A DNA stretch of 64,000 nucleotides, taken from positions 62,001-126,000 of the forward strand of contig MBPM02000073.1 in assembly GCA_001695595.3 (NCBI GenBank), given 5' to 3'. The notes below the pieces were generated by a model. That model saw only the letters and a list, made by a program, of their open reading frames with translations. It made no database searches and was not told where the DNA came from. The translations under genes and the position numbers were made by a program. This DNA is from Plasmopara viticola. Lineage: Eukaryota; Oomycota; Peronosporomycetes; Peronosporales; Peronosporaceae. Below, one piece after another: positions 32,419-44,133 of the stretch. Each line of letters opens with the position of its first letter. The first letter of the stretch is position 1.

Positions 32419-32793
32419 ATCTGCGGCGCATAATAGAACCGTTATAGCGCTCACAGCATTGCCGAGGCCAGCCAACGTAGCTGCCACACTCACACCATGA
32501 CTCAGTGAGCGCAATGGCTGCATCGCAGTCGCATAAGCGTATGTGTGCAAACAGCGTGCCACTGTGAACGCGATCATTGCTCGGTAATGGACGACTGGGT
32601 CCGCTCCAGCCATGATCCCTGCACCAAAGATTAAAAGTCCTAACGGAATTGACTCCTAATCGTTCAAGACAATGCTTCCCCAACGCTGCGCTGCCTCATA
32701 CGTCGCAGTACTGCTCGTCTTGTCAAGCCGAAACGTCTGTTTGTGCTTCGCGGACGAAAACTTTGTATCTTCGGGAGAGGCTATCCATGTTTG
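32410..32793 (-). pseudogene. MAPEG-like pseudogene (copy 3)
   Basis: Same gene as copy 1. The ND-Leu-ESIP codon is TAG here, an in-frame stop shared with copy 4. After it the frame is open through MAGADPVVHYRAMIAF to LLCAADLG and a stop. Confidence 0.6.
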
Positions 32794-33510
32794 CAAAGCT
32801 TTCGTTTACATGCCGGTAGTATATTCTTGAATTCGCAAGGTCGTTAGATTCTTTGTACCTGTCGCGAGGTCCAATGCCGCACCATTGGTCGCATAAACCT
32901 TCTACATATGGTCCACACGACAAGACGTCCATGCGACAAATGTGAGTAGCTGCTCTGACAAGGGGGGGTATCCAATGTCTTTACTACCTGATAGCGAACA
33001 CATCATCTCGATTTTATCCACTAAACGGCAATCCAAGAGGTCCAATGCCGTCTAAAAATATCAAGCAATGTGTCTTATTCTTAAAATAATTGATAACTGT
33101 AATTCGTTGTTATGCGATGCACTTGCATCATTCCTTTGAATTACGATCGGAAATGCATAGCGTCCCAAGTAATCCGATAGTCATCTTAATCATTGCATCG
33201 GCTTTAGCAGCTGTATCACCTTTGAGATTTTGTTGACTATTTATAAAGCTGAATTGGGAGCGAAAATCCTGATAGTAAATATGTTGTAGAATTACAGCAT
33301 TGGCGCAATATGTTTATACCCATCTAATGGCGCTTTGGGGCGGCCAGCACCAGAATACTATCGATATTATCAAGGAAAGCCTACAGCAAGCGTGCTTTTT
33401 TTTGCAAGACGATGTAATGCTGTCGAACGTCTTTTTGAACTTTCCTTTTCAACCATGATAAATCAACTCGATAACAAGAAACATGAGCGAGTCCTCATGA
33501 CCTAGTCACG
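32794..33510. other. End of cassette array and junction
   Basis: 32794-33340 matches 55870-56280 and 60815-61420 and the inverse of 13500-14055. After 33340 the similarity to those blocks stops. No gene is seen. Confidence 0.5.
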
Positions 33511-33713
33511 CAATCTGAGGCTGCTGAAGGGAGCCATGAAGCATGCACTGTTAATGTTACGGGTGCGACCTCTGAGCTGCAATTCCTTCGTAATCTGTTT
33601 CGACGACGCATTTCCGAGAACGGCAATCAGTATCTTTGTGACCAACATCCGCAATATAGCTTTCGCACTACATACAAGCCACGTCAACTTAATGTGATTG
33701 CCGATGCATTTTA
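33511..33713 (+). pseudogene. Possible Ty3/gypsy RNase H fragment
   Basis: The open stretch FRTTYKPRQLNVIADAF, then a stop and RRQGYE, resembles the end of gypsy RNase H (Y.P...N.VADALSRR). Only this scrap is visible, without flanking RT, so the call is tentative. Confidence 0.33.
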
Positions 33714-35622
33714 GCGCAGACAAGGCTACGAGATGAGGTGTACAAGCAGGTTTGAAAGCTTGATTGACAAACGAACTCATTGAGTATATGTAATGTATGC
33801 TGCTCTATAGCCTCTAGTGCGCTTTATCACCGAAAATGAACGTTTCAAAGCCAGCTTTAACAAATTGACACCGACCACAGTTGCATTGTTATAAGATTAA
33901 ATACTATTTCGAAGGAGCACTAAACCGTGTGGATCGGGTTGTTAGTCGCTCGACCTGAGACCAAGAGGCATACTCATAGGGTCTGAATTAAGGCGGCCGG
34001 AGATGGGTCACTAGAGTGGGATAGTAGACACACCCAAAAGTGTGGCTGTCCTACTTAAATGGGTCTGGAGGGCTGGACGCTTTACAGTTAAAAAAAGCCG
34101 CATAGTGAAATGATGGCAGGGACCTTAAATTCAAAAGGGGTCGAATAGCTACCAGCATCCCAAGCTAAGGACAGCTTGCTTTAGCATGGGGCTTTGGTGG
34201 CTAATTTTTTTTGATATGATATACAAAGTAGGAACATTTTGAGCTGTTTTGAAACCCACAAAGTAGACTACTTCTGGAACCACCTAATGCTTCAATTGAC
34301 GGTCATTAGGACGGAGGGTAACTGTTTTGTGCGGTAACCACATCATATTGGTGGCCCCCATGTACATACCAAAGTATGTAAAGACCTGCAAAACGTTTCA
34401 GAGGGTCAAAATCGTGGCTTACTCTTTGACACCTTAATAGTATCGATCAATTTCAACGGACCGAACAGATATCGATAGCCTCGACTATATTTTTGGCGTG
34501 TCGTACCGCAGGGTATATAGTTTATGTATTGCCTGTATAAGGTGGAGCGCATGCTACTGTTCGACCGATGAAAACGGCATGAGCAAGGCAGACAATGGAT
34601 ATGGGCTTAAAAAATGCGGCCTTCCAGACAGAATGGTGTTAAATACAAGCCCGTCGCCAATCTTCGTGTCTTGAGAAACGCTATCACTACCATCACACTG
34701 AGCTACAATGGCCTTGGTCTTTGTGTATCTGAAGAATTAACTCCTATAACCGCTACCGGTGTGACCAACAAGCCTACGCGAATGTTATAGAGCAAGCACG
34801 TTGAGATTGTATTCTACGCATATTTTATCTTTTACAAATATAAAAACAACTATGACCTTACAAAAATTTTGTAACCCAGAAGATGCATTTGGTACATTAC
34901 TAGAACGCACTTTATAGCAAAAAGTGCCTTGCAATTGACTTAAGCAAAAATTTTGTTTGGCAGCTGGATTGGAGCAGAATAACTCATTAACGGCTGTCCT
35001 TACCTCGTAAATACAGCTAAGCGTCTGGCAAATCTAAAATACGTGTTTGCTGAAGGCTCTACCAACATTTTATCTTAACTGATCGGATAGAGGCTTCGCG
35101 AAATCTGCATAGCCAGAAACGTACTTGGGCAAATAGCTGGCTAGGTTTACCAATTTCCTCAATTTTTCTCAAAATATGAGGAAGACAAGCTAAAACGATT
35201 TTCATTGTCCCTTTGTTCGCCTAAACCGCAAGACTGCTTAAAGAGAAGCTAGGATATCAAAGCTTATCTTCCGCAAAGTTACATTTGTCGATATCAAAGA
35301 AGAGTTCAGCGTTTCTCAAAAGCGTCAATTGGCCTAAATGGGCCTCTTGCACCCAATAATTCTTGTCATAGTGGATGTGAATAAATATTGTCAAAATGTG
35401 TTCGGTAATGAGCCTTTAACGGTCGACACGAGTGTAAGACCAAGTAATTTACCGTTGCCAGGGCTAACTTTTTTGCTCTTTATAGCATGTCACTAAGCAT
35501 ATTTATTATCCTGAGGAGTATATTTCACTTCTTTTTCGGATTTTGTAGAAGCCATCTATCAGATTCAGTGCACTACAAAATGTACATCCATAACACGTTG
35601 TTGAGAATTATGACCTTAATTG
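33714..35622. other. Decayed region, no gene supported
   Basis: No long frame. Weak transposon-like scraps occur (for example TNKPTRML then SKHVEIVFY at about 34770-34830, vaguely like copia RNase H). Nothing can be annotated with confidence. Confidence 0.4.
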
Positions 35623-35802
35623 TATAACAATGTGATTGTCGCAGTGCAAAATGGAAAGTAAATTCATAGGAATAAAGCAAACTATAGGCTCTTACTCACT
35701 TGTAGCCACGTGTTCTTCTGTCTCGATATTCTAGAATGTGACGATTTCTCTTATATGTCAAGTTGGCACATACTGTGGGACACCCAATTAGAGGCCGTTA
35801 CA
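35623..35802 (-). repeat. 3' LTR of copia C
   Basis: Minus strand begins TGTAACGGCC and ends TTGTTATA (TG...TA). Overlaps the last codons of gag-pol. Confidence 0.95.
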
Positions 35803-38800
35803 CTCCCCCTCAACTTGACAGTCCACAAGTCCGCATGCGTCACGAAGCTCCACAAAGCGCGGCGTCGGAATGGCCTTCGTTAACATATCCGCTAGCTGAG
35901 ACTCCGATGGTACGTACTCCACCTTGATGGTGCCCTTCTCGACGTAGTCACGGACGAAGTGAGCTCGGAGGTCGATGTGCTTGGCGCGTGGGGTGTATCC
36001 GTGGTTAGGTTCCATACTAATCGCCGACTGGTTGTCCATGTAGATCGTCGACGCACTCGACACGTTTACACCCATCTCTGTGAGGAGGAAACGCAGCCGC
36101 AGTACTTCTTGAGCGGTAAGTGCGAGAGCCATGTACTCGGCTTCAGCAGTTGATAATGCGACGGTCGCTTGACGCTTGCTCTTGTAGATGACCGGACCGT
36201 CAGCCATCTTCACCATCACACCAGACGTCGAGCGTCGCGTCTCCTTATCACCACCCCAGTTCGCGTCGCAGTATGTCACGATATTCTTGCCCTTTGCCGT
36301 GTAGTGGATGCCGATCGAAAGAGTGGCCTTGAGGTAGCGAAGTACACGTAGCGCAGCATTCCAATGCATCTCACGCGGCGTATCGAGGTACTGAGAGAGT
36401 ATCGACAGCACGTAGCCAATGTCGGGACGTGTGGCATTGGCAACGTACAGCATTGATCCGATTAGTTCGCGGTACTTATTTTTGTCTGTGCATACACCGT
36501 GCTTGTCGGATGGGCTGAGATCTTGACCAATTACCATTGGGTTGCGGACACCATGAGCAGATACTTGACCAAAACGCTCGAGCAACTTGGTTATAAACTG
36601 AGATTGCTTCACCACCATTTCACCACGTTTCCGATCGTGAAGTACTTCCATCCCGAGAACGAAACGAGCATCACCGAGTGATTTGACCGTGAAGTGCGAC
36701 GCGAGACCAGTACACACGGATCGCGCTTGTTCCTCTGTTTTGCAGCCAACAAGTAGATCGTCTACGTAGAGCACCACAAAAACCGCGGCCGCTGGGTCAC
36801 TGTCATCTCGTCGAACGAAGAGACAAGGATCAGCTCGACACTGTTTGAAACCGAGACGCTTGAACACGTCGCGGATGGTACGGTGCCACACAGCTGCAGC
36901 TTGCTTGAGTCCATAGAGGCTGCGGCGGAGTCTGCAAACCAATTCCGGCGCCACATTCACTCCTTCAGGGGGATTCATAAACACTGTTTCGTCAAGCTTT
37001 CCATTTAGAAATGCGGTCTCAATGTCAAACTGGCGAATCATGAGGCGTCGAGAGCAGCACAATGCGAGAAAGACCCGGATCGTGTTCATGCTTGCCACTG
37101 GTGAGTATGTGTGGGTATAGTCTATGCCGCGAGTCTGGAGGAAACCTCGAGCGACTAGACGTGCCTTGTATCGCTTAACCGCTCCATTCTCGTCGTACTT
37201 CTTCGCGAATACCCATTTGCATCCGATCACCTTGTTTCCTTGAGGTCGTCGCACCATGTCCCACGTGTGGCTCCGCACATGCGACCGAATCTCAGCACGT
37301 ATAGCTTCCTTCCATTGTGGAGCGTCAGGGGCCGCCATTGCTTCAGCGTATGATGTAGGCAGCTCAGACACCGCCAACGCAATTTCGTACTCATCCAGGC
37401 GTGGTCGCTTGCTTTCTGGTTCTGGCTCATCGTCATTTTCAGCGCCACCAAGATGCAAAGGCATATCTCCATCAGTCAGTAGACGCGGTTGTTCATACGT
37501 GATCGATCGAGGGCGAATGGAACCACCACTGAACACTATGCGATTCTCTGATGCATCGAAGCCGACGCCAACACCTTCACCATGAGGGATTATTGCTGAC
37601 GGTGCGCACGGATCACATCCGGCAGCACGGACGAGGTCAAGGCTCGGGTTGAGATGCTGGACGATGGCGGGGCGATCGATCGACCGACTTAGATGTTGTG
37701 AGTGCGGGACGATATCGCAATCAGGACGCTGGGCGAGCTGCATCTGCTGATCTTCGGTAGCAGTGGAAGGACTGATGCGCTGGACAACTTGCATCTGGCT
37801 GTTACTCCCCCTGTCCAAAGCATCAGTAGGAACGGGTGAGATTTGAGCATCGGTAGGGGGCACTTCTTCCATTTCAACGTCGGCGGCATCGTCGACATCC
37901 GCAGTTGCATCATGGTCGTTCTCATTCACTGGTCGCGGTGGCGGAATATAACTCACGGAATCGTGATCATTGATGCTAACCACCCAAGGAAAGCAACTTG
38001 AGTCATCACTGACGGCTTGGAACGTGTCTGGTGGTCGCTCATTCAGATGCACCGATCGCGAAATCACGATGCGCTCGTCGTCGTAATCCCACACACGATA
38101 CGCTTTCGAACCATCAGCGTATCCAAGGAAGAGGCAACGGTGAGCTCGAGGATCAAGTTTGCCTACGTTTGGCTTGTCAACATGTACGTAGCCACGAGCA
38201 CCAAATACACGAAGGTCTTCGAGTGACTGGCGCTTTCCGGTTAATACTTCGAGGGGGCTCTGATCCGGTCGCGCAGTATTCGGGATACGGTTGACGATGT
38301 AAGCTGCAGTCCGAAACGCTTCAGCCCACCACACACGGTCCACTCGCATGTAGTGTAGCATCGACCGGGCCATGTCAGCTAGTGTCCGGTTCATACGCTC
38401 AGCGGTCCCATTTTGCTGGGGGCTGTATGGCGCACTCGTCTGGTGAATGATCCCTTTGGACGCACAGAACTTGCCAAAGCGCTTGCTCACATATTCACCA
38501 CCGTTGTCACTACGAACACACATCACCTTGCAGCCGTGTTGCACCTTAACCTGAGTGCAGAATGCCTTGAAGCAATCGAACACTTCAGACTTCTGCTTGA
38601 TGAAGTTGACGAACACTTCTCGGCTGAAGTCGTCCACGAAGACCACGATGTATACCGCACCACCCTTGGACTTCGGTTTTATTGGCCCCATCACATCCGT
38701 GTGCACAATCTCGAATGGGCGACCTGTCTTTATCTCGCTACCCGATTGGTGCGCGTACGAGCTTGTGGTCATTTTTCCTTGCGCACAGCCACCGCAGACA

Positions 38801-40137
38801 CCACCATCCGATTGAGACAAAGCCATAGGGGGGATACCATCGCACGCGCTAGCAACTAGCTTTAGCTTGGTATCGGAGACGTGCCCCAGGCGCGCGTGAA
38901 TGACTTCGTAGGCTTTATCATTTGACTCACCATCAAATGCCGTATACGCGTTGCCTTCCGTTCTGTACTTTAGTTCACACGCGTACAGTTTCCCAATCCG
39001 AGGGACTCGAACAACAACACGGCCATTCTGCAAAATGGAGGCACCGGTCTTGTCGAATTGCACAGCGAGATTCTTGGACATGAGTGCAGGAACCGACAGT
39101 AGCTTTCGGTCCAATTTCTGAACGTGGAGAACATCCGTCAACTTCACCCGCACGCCTCCGGTAAAGTTAACTCGCACGGTACCCATACCTATGGCGGCAA
39201 CTCGCTGGCCATTTGCCACCATGATCTCGATTGGTTCTGTAAGCGGGCGGTATTCCGAAAAATCATTCCGATCCGTAGTCATATGCGAGCTGGCTCCACT
39301 ATCAAGGAGCCAGGTGGACGATCGCTCACCACCAGCGGTCATAGCGGAGAACGCGAACTCCGAACCACCGGCATTGCCCTTCAGCCTCGGGCAATCTTGT
39401 TTCTTGTGGCCAGCTTCGTGGCATTCATAGCATCGGCCCTTGAACTCCTTCTTGTCACCACCATTATGCCCTTTGCGTCCGTGTCTCTTGGCATTTCGTC
39501 CACGTCGGCCTCCACGCCCATTCTGGAACCTTCCACCATTATCACTCACCGTCGCCTTGAATGCTTGCTCCTTCACCTCGCGTTTCTGAATCATCTCATA
39601 TTCGCGTCGGAGCATCTCTTTCGCATCCAGAAGTGTCACACGGTCGCGCACTTCGATGAGCCGCACCATCGCGTCGTACTCACTTGGCACACTACCAAGG
39701 AGGATCACCAGCTTCTCCTCTTCAGGCAGAGCGTCACCAACCGCAGCCAACTTCGCACACAATTCATCGAACTGCACCAGATGCTCCATGAGACTCCCAC
39801 CACTGGCCATCGCGAACTCGTGGAGTTGCTTGCGCAGCTGCACACGGTTGTGCAGACTCTGCTTCATGAAAAATGCACGCAGAATTTGCCATGCTTCCCA
39901 TGCAGAATTGGCTTCCCTCACCATCATCTGGTACGTTGGACTCAACAGCTTCGACACCACAGCCAGCGCCTTCACATCGGCGGCTTTCCATTGGGCGGGG
40001 GCGTTCACTGCGTCTTCTGGCTTCACCTCGAGATGGTCGAGGAGGTCCTTCCTGGCCAATGCCATGCGGGCGTTAAACTCCCACAGGAAGTAGTTGTCGT
40101 CGCTGAGGATCTCGTTCGGGTTCGTTATTGGGCTCAT
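35788..40137 (-). CDS. copia C gag-pol polyprotein, 1449 residues
   Basis: One frame from 40137 to 35788. Gag 1-230; zinc knuckle C236-C249; protease DSGAS at 279-283; integrase HHCC (H414, H419, C448, C451) and catalytic D481, D544, E580 with the usual 35-residue spacing; a long acidic, Pro-rich linker about 700-910; RT with D1038 (AFLNG) and YVDD at 1124-1127; RNase H D1291, E1332, D1368 and KHIDL near 1387. Every catalytic residue I can place is present. Length is normal for a single-ORF copia element. The start codon lies inside the primer-binding site. Confidence 0.96.
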   Translation of the reverse strand: MSPITNPNEILSDDNYFLWEFNARMALARKDLLDHLEVKPEDAVNAPAQWKAADVKALAVVSKLLSPTYQMMVREANSAWEAWQILRAFFMKQSLHNRVQLRKQLHEFAMASGGSLMEHLVQFDELCAKLAAVGDALPEEEKLVILLGSVPSEYDAMVRLIEVRDRVTLLDAKEMLRREYEMIQKREVKEQAFKATVSDNGGRFQNGRGGRRGRNAKRHGRKGHNGGDKKEFKGRCYECHEAGHKKQDCPRLKGNAGGSEFAFSAMTAGGERSSTWLLDSGASSHMTTDRNDFSEYRPLTEPIEIMVANGQRVAAIGMGTVRVNFTGGVRVKLTDVLHVQKLDRKLLSVPALMSKNLAVQFDKTGASILQNGRVVVRVPRIGKLYACELKYRTEGNAYTAFDGESNDKAYEVIHARLGHVSDTKLKLVASACDGIPPMALSQSDGGVCGGCAQGKMTTSSYAHQSGSEIKTGRPFEIVHTDVMGPIKPKSKGGAVYIVVFVDDFSREVFVNFIKQKSEVFDCFKAFCTQVKVQHGCKVMCVRSDNGGEYVSKRFGKFCASKGIIHQTSAPYSPQQNGTAERMNRTLADMARSMLHYMRVDRVWWAEAFRTAAYIVNRIPNTARPDQSPLEVLTGKRQSLEDLRVFGARGYVHVDKPNVGKLDPRAHRCLFLGYADGSKAYRVWDYDDERIVISRSVHLNERPPDTFQAVSDDSSCFPWVVSINDHDSVSYIPPPRPVNENDHDATADVDDAADVEMEEVPPTDAQISPVPTDALDRGSNSQMQVVQRISPSTATEDQQMQLAQRPDCDIVPHSQHLSRSIDRPAIVQHLNPSLDLVRAAGCDPCAPSAIIPHGEGVGVGFDASENRIVFSGGSIRPRSITYEQPRLLTDGDMPLHLGGAENDDEPEPESKRPRLDEYEIALAVSELPTSYAEAMAAPDAPQWKEAIRAEIRSHVRSHTWDMVRRPQGNKVIGCKWVFAKKYDENGAVKRYKARLVARGFLQTRGIDYTHTYSPVASMNTIRVFLALCCSRRLMIRQFDIETAFLNGKLDETVFMNPPEGVNVAPELVCRLRRSLYGLKQAAAVWHRTIRDVFKRLGFKQCRADPCLFVRRDDSDPAAAVFVVLYVDDLLVGCKTEEQARSVCTGLASHFTVKSLGDARFVLGMEVLHDRKRGEMVVKQSQFITKLLERFGQVSAHGVRNPMVIGQDLSPSDKHGVCTDKNKYRELIGSMLYVANATRPDIGYVLSILSQYLDTPREMHWNAALRVLRYLKATLSIGIHYTAKGKNIVTYCDANWGGDKETRRSTSGVMVKMADGPVIYKSKRQATVALSTAEAEYMALALTAQEVLRLRFLLTEMGVNVSSASTIYMDNQSAISMEPNHGYTPRAKHIDLRAHFVRDYVEKGTIKVEYVPSESQLADMLTKAIPTPRFVELRDACGLVDCQVEGECNGL

Positions 40138-40141
40138 AACC
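40130..40141 (-). other. Primer binding site of C, initiator tRNA-Met half type, overlapping the start codon
   Basis: Minus strand GGTTATGAGCCC directly abuts the LTR. It is complementary to GGGCUCAUAACC, the initiator tRNA anticodon stem-loop used as a cleaved half by Drosophila copia and by yeast Ty5. The ATG within it (40137-40135) is the gag start codon. Confidence 0.85.
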
Positions 40142-40321
40142 TATAACAATGTGATTGTCGCAGTGCAAAATGGAAAGTAAATTCATAGGAATAAAGCAAA
40201 CTATAGGCTCTTACTCACTTGTAGCCACGTGTTCTTCTGTCTCGATATTCTAGAATGTGACGATTTCTCTTATATGTCAAGTTGGCACATACTGTGGGAC
40301 ACCCAATTAGAGGCCGTTACA
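40142..40321 (-). repeat. 5' LTR of copia C
   Basis: 180 bp, same sequence as 35623-35802 as far as I can compare, followed by AATTG. Confidence 0.95.
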
Positions 40322-40326
40322 AATTG

Positions 40327-43300
40327 AACCAGGTTGTTGGGCAAACATCGCTGCACTGTTCAGCATATTGCAAGCTCGAGCTGATCGCCTTTTCTGTTTG
40401 GCATTTAAGCACAGTGTCGTTGACAAGTGCTTTCCGTACCATGTCAAATTTGTCTTTTTGGTCAAGAGCCTTAATTGGCTCACAATGCTTGTGTGGCAGC
40501 TGTCGCCGCGTGGCTTCACAGTTTTTCAGGCATGATATAAAGTCATATCATGCCTATCTTATTTATCCAGTGGAAGATCCAATGGCGTAAGCGGATTAAC
40601 GATTAGGGATATAAGATCCTCGAATCCTTCGAGGATATCAAATCCGGACATAACGTTTGCTGCATACAAGTCTTATTCAATACGGATTCGTCAAGAGCAT
40701 ATAGTTTTTGTAGCTATTTTCATCTGTATGATCGCAACCTTTGAGGTGCTTTCGACATTTGCCTTGAACAAGAATTTAGTAGCCCCAACTGATTCGAGGT
40801 TATATAGCTTTAGAATCCCCTGATAATGCCTACAATTGAAGAACTTCATAATTTGGATCCGTTTCACAAGATCGCGGTGCCGTTTTTGTACGTGGTATAC
40901 ATGATATTTATTTTATTTTTCAATTTGCGTAACGATGTCCATGGTGTGATTTGCCATTTGCATAGACTGAAATCTCCTGCACGTGCATTAAGACGGTTTG
41001 AATCTCTGCGATGCTATTGCCAAGCTAAAACTAATGCGTCATGTTGTCCACTGGACGCATTCTTACAGCCATGGAGCTTCATGATTGGGTCTTTGTACAG
41101 ACGGCGTCGTACGGGAGTAGCTTCGTGTAACATTGCAGAATTACACAATTACAATATCTGTCATATTGCTGTGCTGCGCTCGCAAAATAAACCGGACAAC
41201 ACTTAATTTTTCATCCTTTTTCTCGCACTTATGAAGCTGTCGCCTCAACCTTTCGTCGCTTATAGTCACTCAATTTTGATGCTTGACGCTCGGAACTAAA
41301 CGCAATTGCTTCGGGCAGCTAGAACGAGATGCAGACCATGACCTTTTTAGGAGCAACATCCCGCACAAGGTGGCACGACGTTCGCTCTGGATCTAACGCA
41401 CCGCCCAATATCTTTTCTGCACGCTATAACGGCGAATAATTGTTATGTGTAATTAATAACCAACCAATCACGTGAACTTACCTCCTTAACATTTTTTTAC
41501 ATCGTCTGCGTTAGAGAAACAATAACAATGAATGTACGTAAGTTCGCTTTTATAGTGGTCAAATTGTCTAAGGAGTACGTCGAGAAACTCGAGCGCAATG
41601 GCTGGTAAATTTGTAAGGAAGCGAGTAAATTCCTTCTTCTTCTTAACAATTTAGCCACGAACTCGCGACCATCCAGGTTGTAGGGCGTCACGAGATCTTC
41701 CACATATTTTGGGCCAATGTTCTTTTTTAAATAGTAATAACTGCGTAAATTGAGGTCATTGGCAAAGACTTCGGTACCTTTTAGAGGCAAAGTGATAGCC
41801 TTCAGCGTCCTCTTAACTAGAGACTTGTCTACCATTGCCATGATGAACTGTTGGTCAGGCAAGAGTAATGTGGTACACGTAAAAGCAATTTAGCTAAACA
41901 ATGTAAATTCTCTAATTTTGTAATACAAAAGGCGGTATGTCAATTCTATTTTTTGTAAGGCTCCATTCTTCATCACCGCGCATGTCACCATCGGAGTCTG
42001 AGTAATATCGATAATGTAATATTTGGCGAATTCCTCAATTTGGTCGGTTGTTGCGATAACAATTCTATCGTGAGTACTAAATAAACTTTAATCATATGCG
42101 ATTGCGCTAACTGACCGAGCAAATTGACTTTTGCCAATAAACTTTGCTGGTGTTGGTCATTACAATCTATGTTTATAATGCCAGTATAAGCGCATCATTT
42201 GATTGACCTAACAATGGTATCCGTGTAGAGGATTGCTTGTTTTTAAATAAGCTAGTATAAAATCAAACGGTGACGATGAGACAACATCAGTCGACCGATT
42301 CTCTCAAGCAGCGTGATAATCAAACAAATAACTCGCCCAGAAATATGTTGCATGCTGGCACCTGTCACTATTTTATTTAATGCCTGCCGGATACAGCACA
42401 TGATTAAAGACCGTCACATCCGTTAGATGAGTTTCAAATATTCGCTCCTGGTGCACAACAAGCATTTCTGTCATTTATGGGTTTACATCCTCCATCCAAA
42501 TAGTTATAGGTCGAATTTGCAGAAGGTAGGAAGATTATGCGCTGAATAAGTTTTAGAGGGAGAATTAAAAGTCGTTAATATTAACGTACAGTCTTCGTGT
42601 AGCATGGTCACACTCTCGACACTTAGGCCAAGATTGTTTTTGCGACCTCTCCTGTGCAGGGTAACGTGTCATCCCGTCAAATCTACTGTTGACTGTCATC
42701 CTGCTAGAATTCCCCTCCTTACCCAGTAAAAAGATTTGAAACTTATTTCTTCTTCTGCCGGATCCACAGTATGCACTGCCTGAAAATGTGCTAGATCTAT
42801 GGCAGCAGCATTGCCTTCCTTATGCAAAGCAACTCGAACGTCCACGACATCCGACATCTACGAGCGGGATTTACGCTCTATACCCAAGCAGCACACCTCA
42901 AAACTTGTTCCATCGGTAGCGTCTTCCGAAGACCCTAAAGCCATTCTTTGTGTGTATAGTAGGCTTAACAGTGCAACCAAATCTGCACAAATCCTCGTTC
43001 TAGAAAGAACGTGCTACTAAACAACATGTTCTGGCAATACTTAAATTGTGCACTTAGTTTGATACGTAATTACGACCAAATTCAAAAAAAAATGTTGATA
43101 TAATTCCATACATCTCTTGTGCACTTAGCTAACCAAGTAAGCAGCTAGTAGATACCCGGTTGTGTTTAAATTGTCCAGCCACACAAGTGTTTTGACCACT
43201 ACGAGTTTTTTACCATAGAAATAATTTGACGAATACCAATCCAAGCCGGAATTTCGGGCGGCTATAATGGTTGTGACTGAACGATGCATCAGTCTATAGC

Positions 43301-44133
43301 CAAAAATCAAGCGCCTATGATGGTCCAATCAGATCACATAGGGAGCGTCTGGTCACATTGGAATCAATAAACTTTACACCAACATCGATAAACTTGTACT
43401 TGTGGTAAGCATTTCGAGCACTTGATTTTTATAAGTAGTCATAGGGCTCGCGCAGACCCCAAAAGAGCCGTTTAAGCTTAACCTACGCCACGTTTCTAAA
43501 AAATTTTGAGTAAGTTCTTGGTCCTACCACCTATTTGCATCAGCACAATGCTGGCCATACAGACAACGTAGAGCTTTTGCTCTCTTGCGTTAACATTGAT
43601 TTTGAGTTTCTTTACTGTTACAGGATGATGGGAGAGCCAGCATTTAGATTTGTTTTGTATCTTTGAATAAAGCTCTTGTGACGCTCCTCGTTCAGCACTG
43701 TTAGATAAGCCAAAAAAATGGGTGTCGCTTGCGACGCTTCCAGCCGTCTTATTGTTTGAGCGTTACTGCTTATCATCGTGGAAAATTTATCTTTTTTCAG
43801 TTGAGGCTGATAAGGGCTGTCGCACGAACCCTTGCGGAAATCCTTAAGAAACTAAGCATACAAGATGATGCTTATCATTCGTCGTAAAATCTGATCCTAG
43901 CGACGAAAACAAATCGAGCAAGCATTTATGCTTGCCGACGCACTTTCGCGCAGACTAGATAATGAACCGGTCGATACTAGCAGAACAGAAGATCTTCTGA
44001 CGGACAAAACTGTTAATTTTACAAGACAGATGTGAAGTAAGAACTTTTAGTGCGATTTATTGATGCAGACACAGAGGCCAAAGCTGAGGAATCAGAACAT
44101 AGATAGCGATCGCATATTGCGACGGGTGAGAAG
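40327..44133. other. Decayed intergenic DNA with weak ORFs
   Basis: Two ORFs exceed 120 codons: 40826-41206 (+, hydrophobic then basic) and 41862-41497 (-, contains NLRSYYYLKKNIGPKYVEDL). Neither has a recognisable domain, partner copy or promoter feature. The second has plausible protein composition but could be chance. The remainder shows no gene, RNA or repeat that I can name. Confidence 0.35.

Larger units (their letters stand above)
30753..32778. repeat. Two tandem copies of a ~1-kb cassette
   Basis: GGCTATCCATGTTTGCAAAG recurs at 30753, 31753 and 32779, giving periods of 1000 and 1026 bp. Each unit carries an unknown ORF (+) and a convergent MAPEG-like pseudogene (-). Single units with the same edges are at 54854-55852 and 59810-60799. 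Confidence 0.8.
35623..40321 (-). mobile_element. Ty1/copia retrotransposon C, structurally intact
   Basis: 180-bp LTRs at both ends appear identical base for base. Target duplication AATTG at 35618-35622 and 40322-40326. Polypurine tract GTTGAGGGGGAG next to the 3' LTR, primer site next to the 5' LTR, and one uninterrupted gag-pol frame. All of this indicates a very recent insertion and possible competence. The flanking DNA is heavily decayed. Confidence 0.96.

Noticed and set aside
30753..32793. CRISPR-like or satellite array
   Set aside because: The repeat unit is about 1 kb with gene-like content and only two copies in tandem. There are no short repeats with spacers anywhere in the window.
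33880..34420. Possible solo LTR
   Set aside because: No matching terminal TG/CA pair with target duplication could be found by eye.
34760..34840. Copia RNase H remnant (SKHVEIVFY)
   Set aside because: The resemblance is a few residues only, without the catalytic motifs, and could be chance.
41497..41862. 121-codon minus ORF as an effector
   Set aside because: No signal peptide or RXLR/EER motif is visible and there is no second copy. Mentioned only as a weak ORF.
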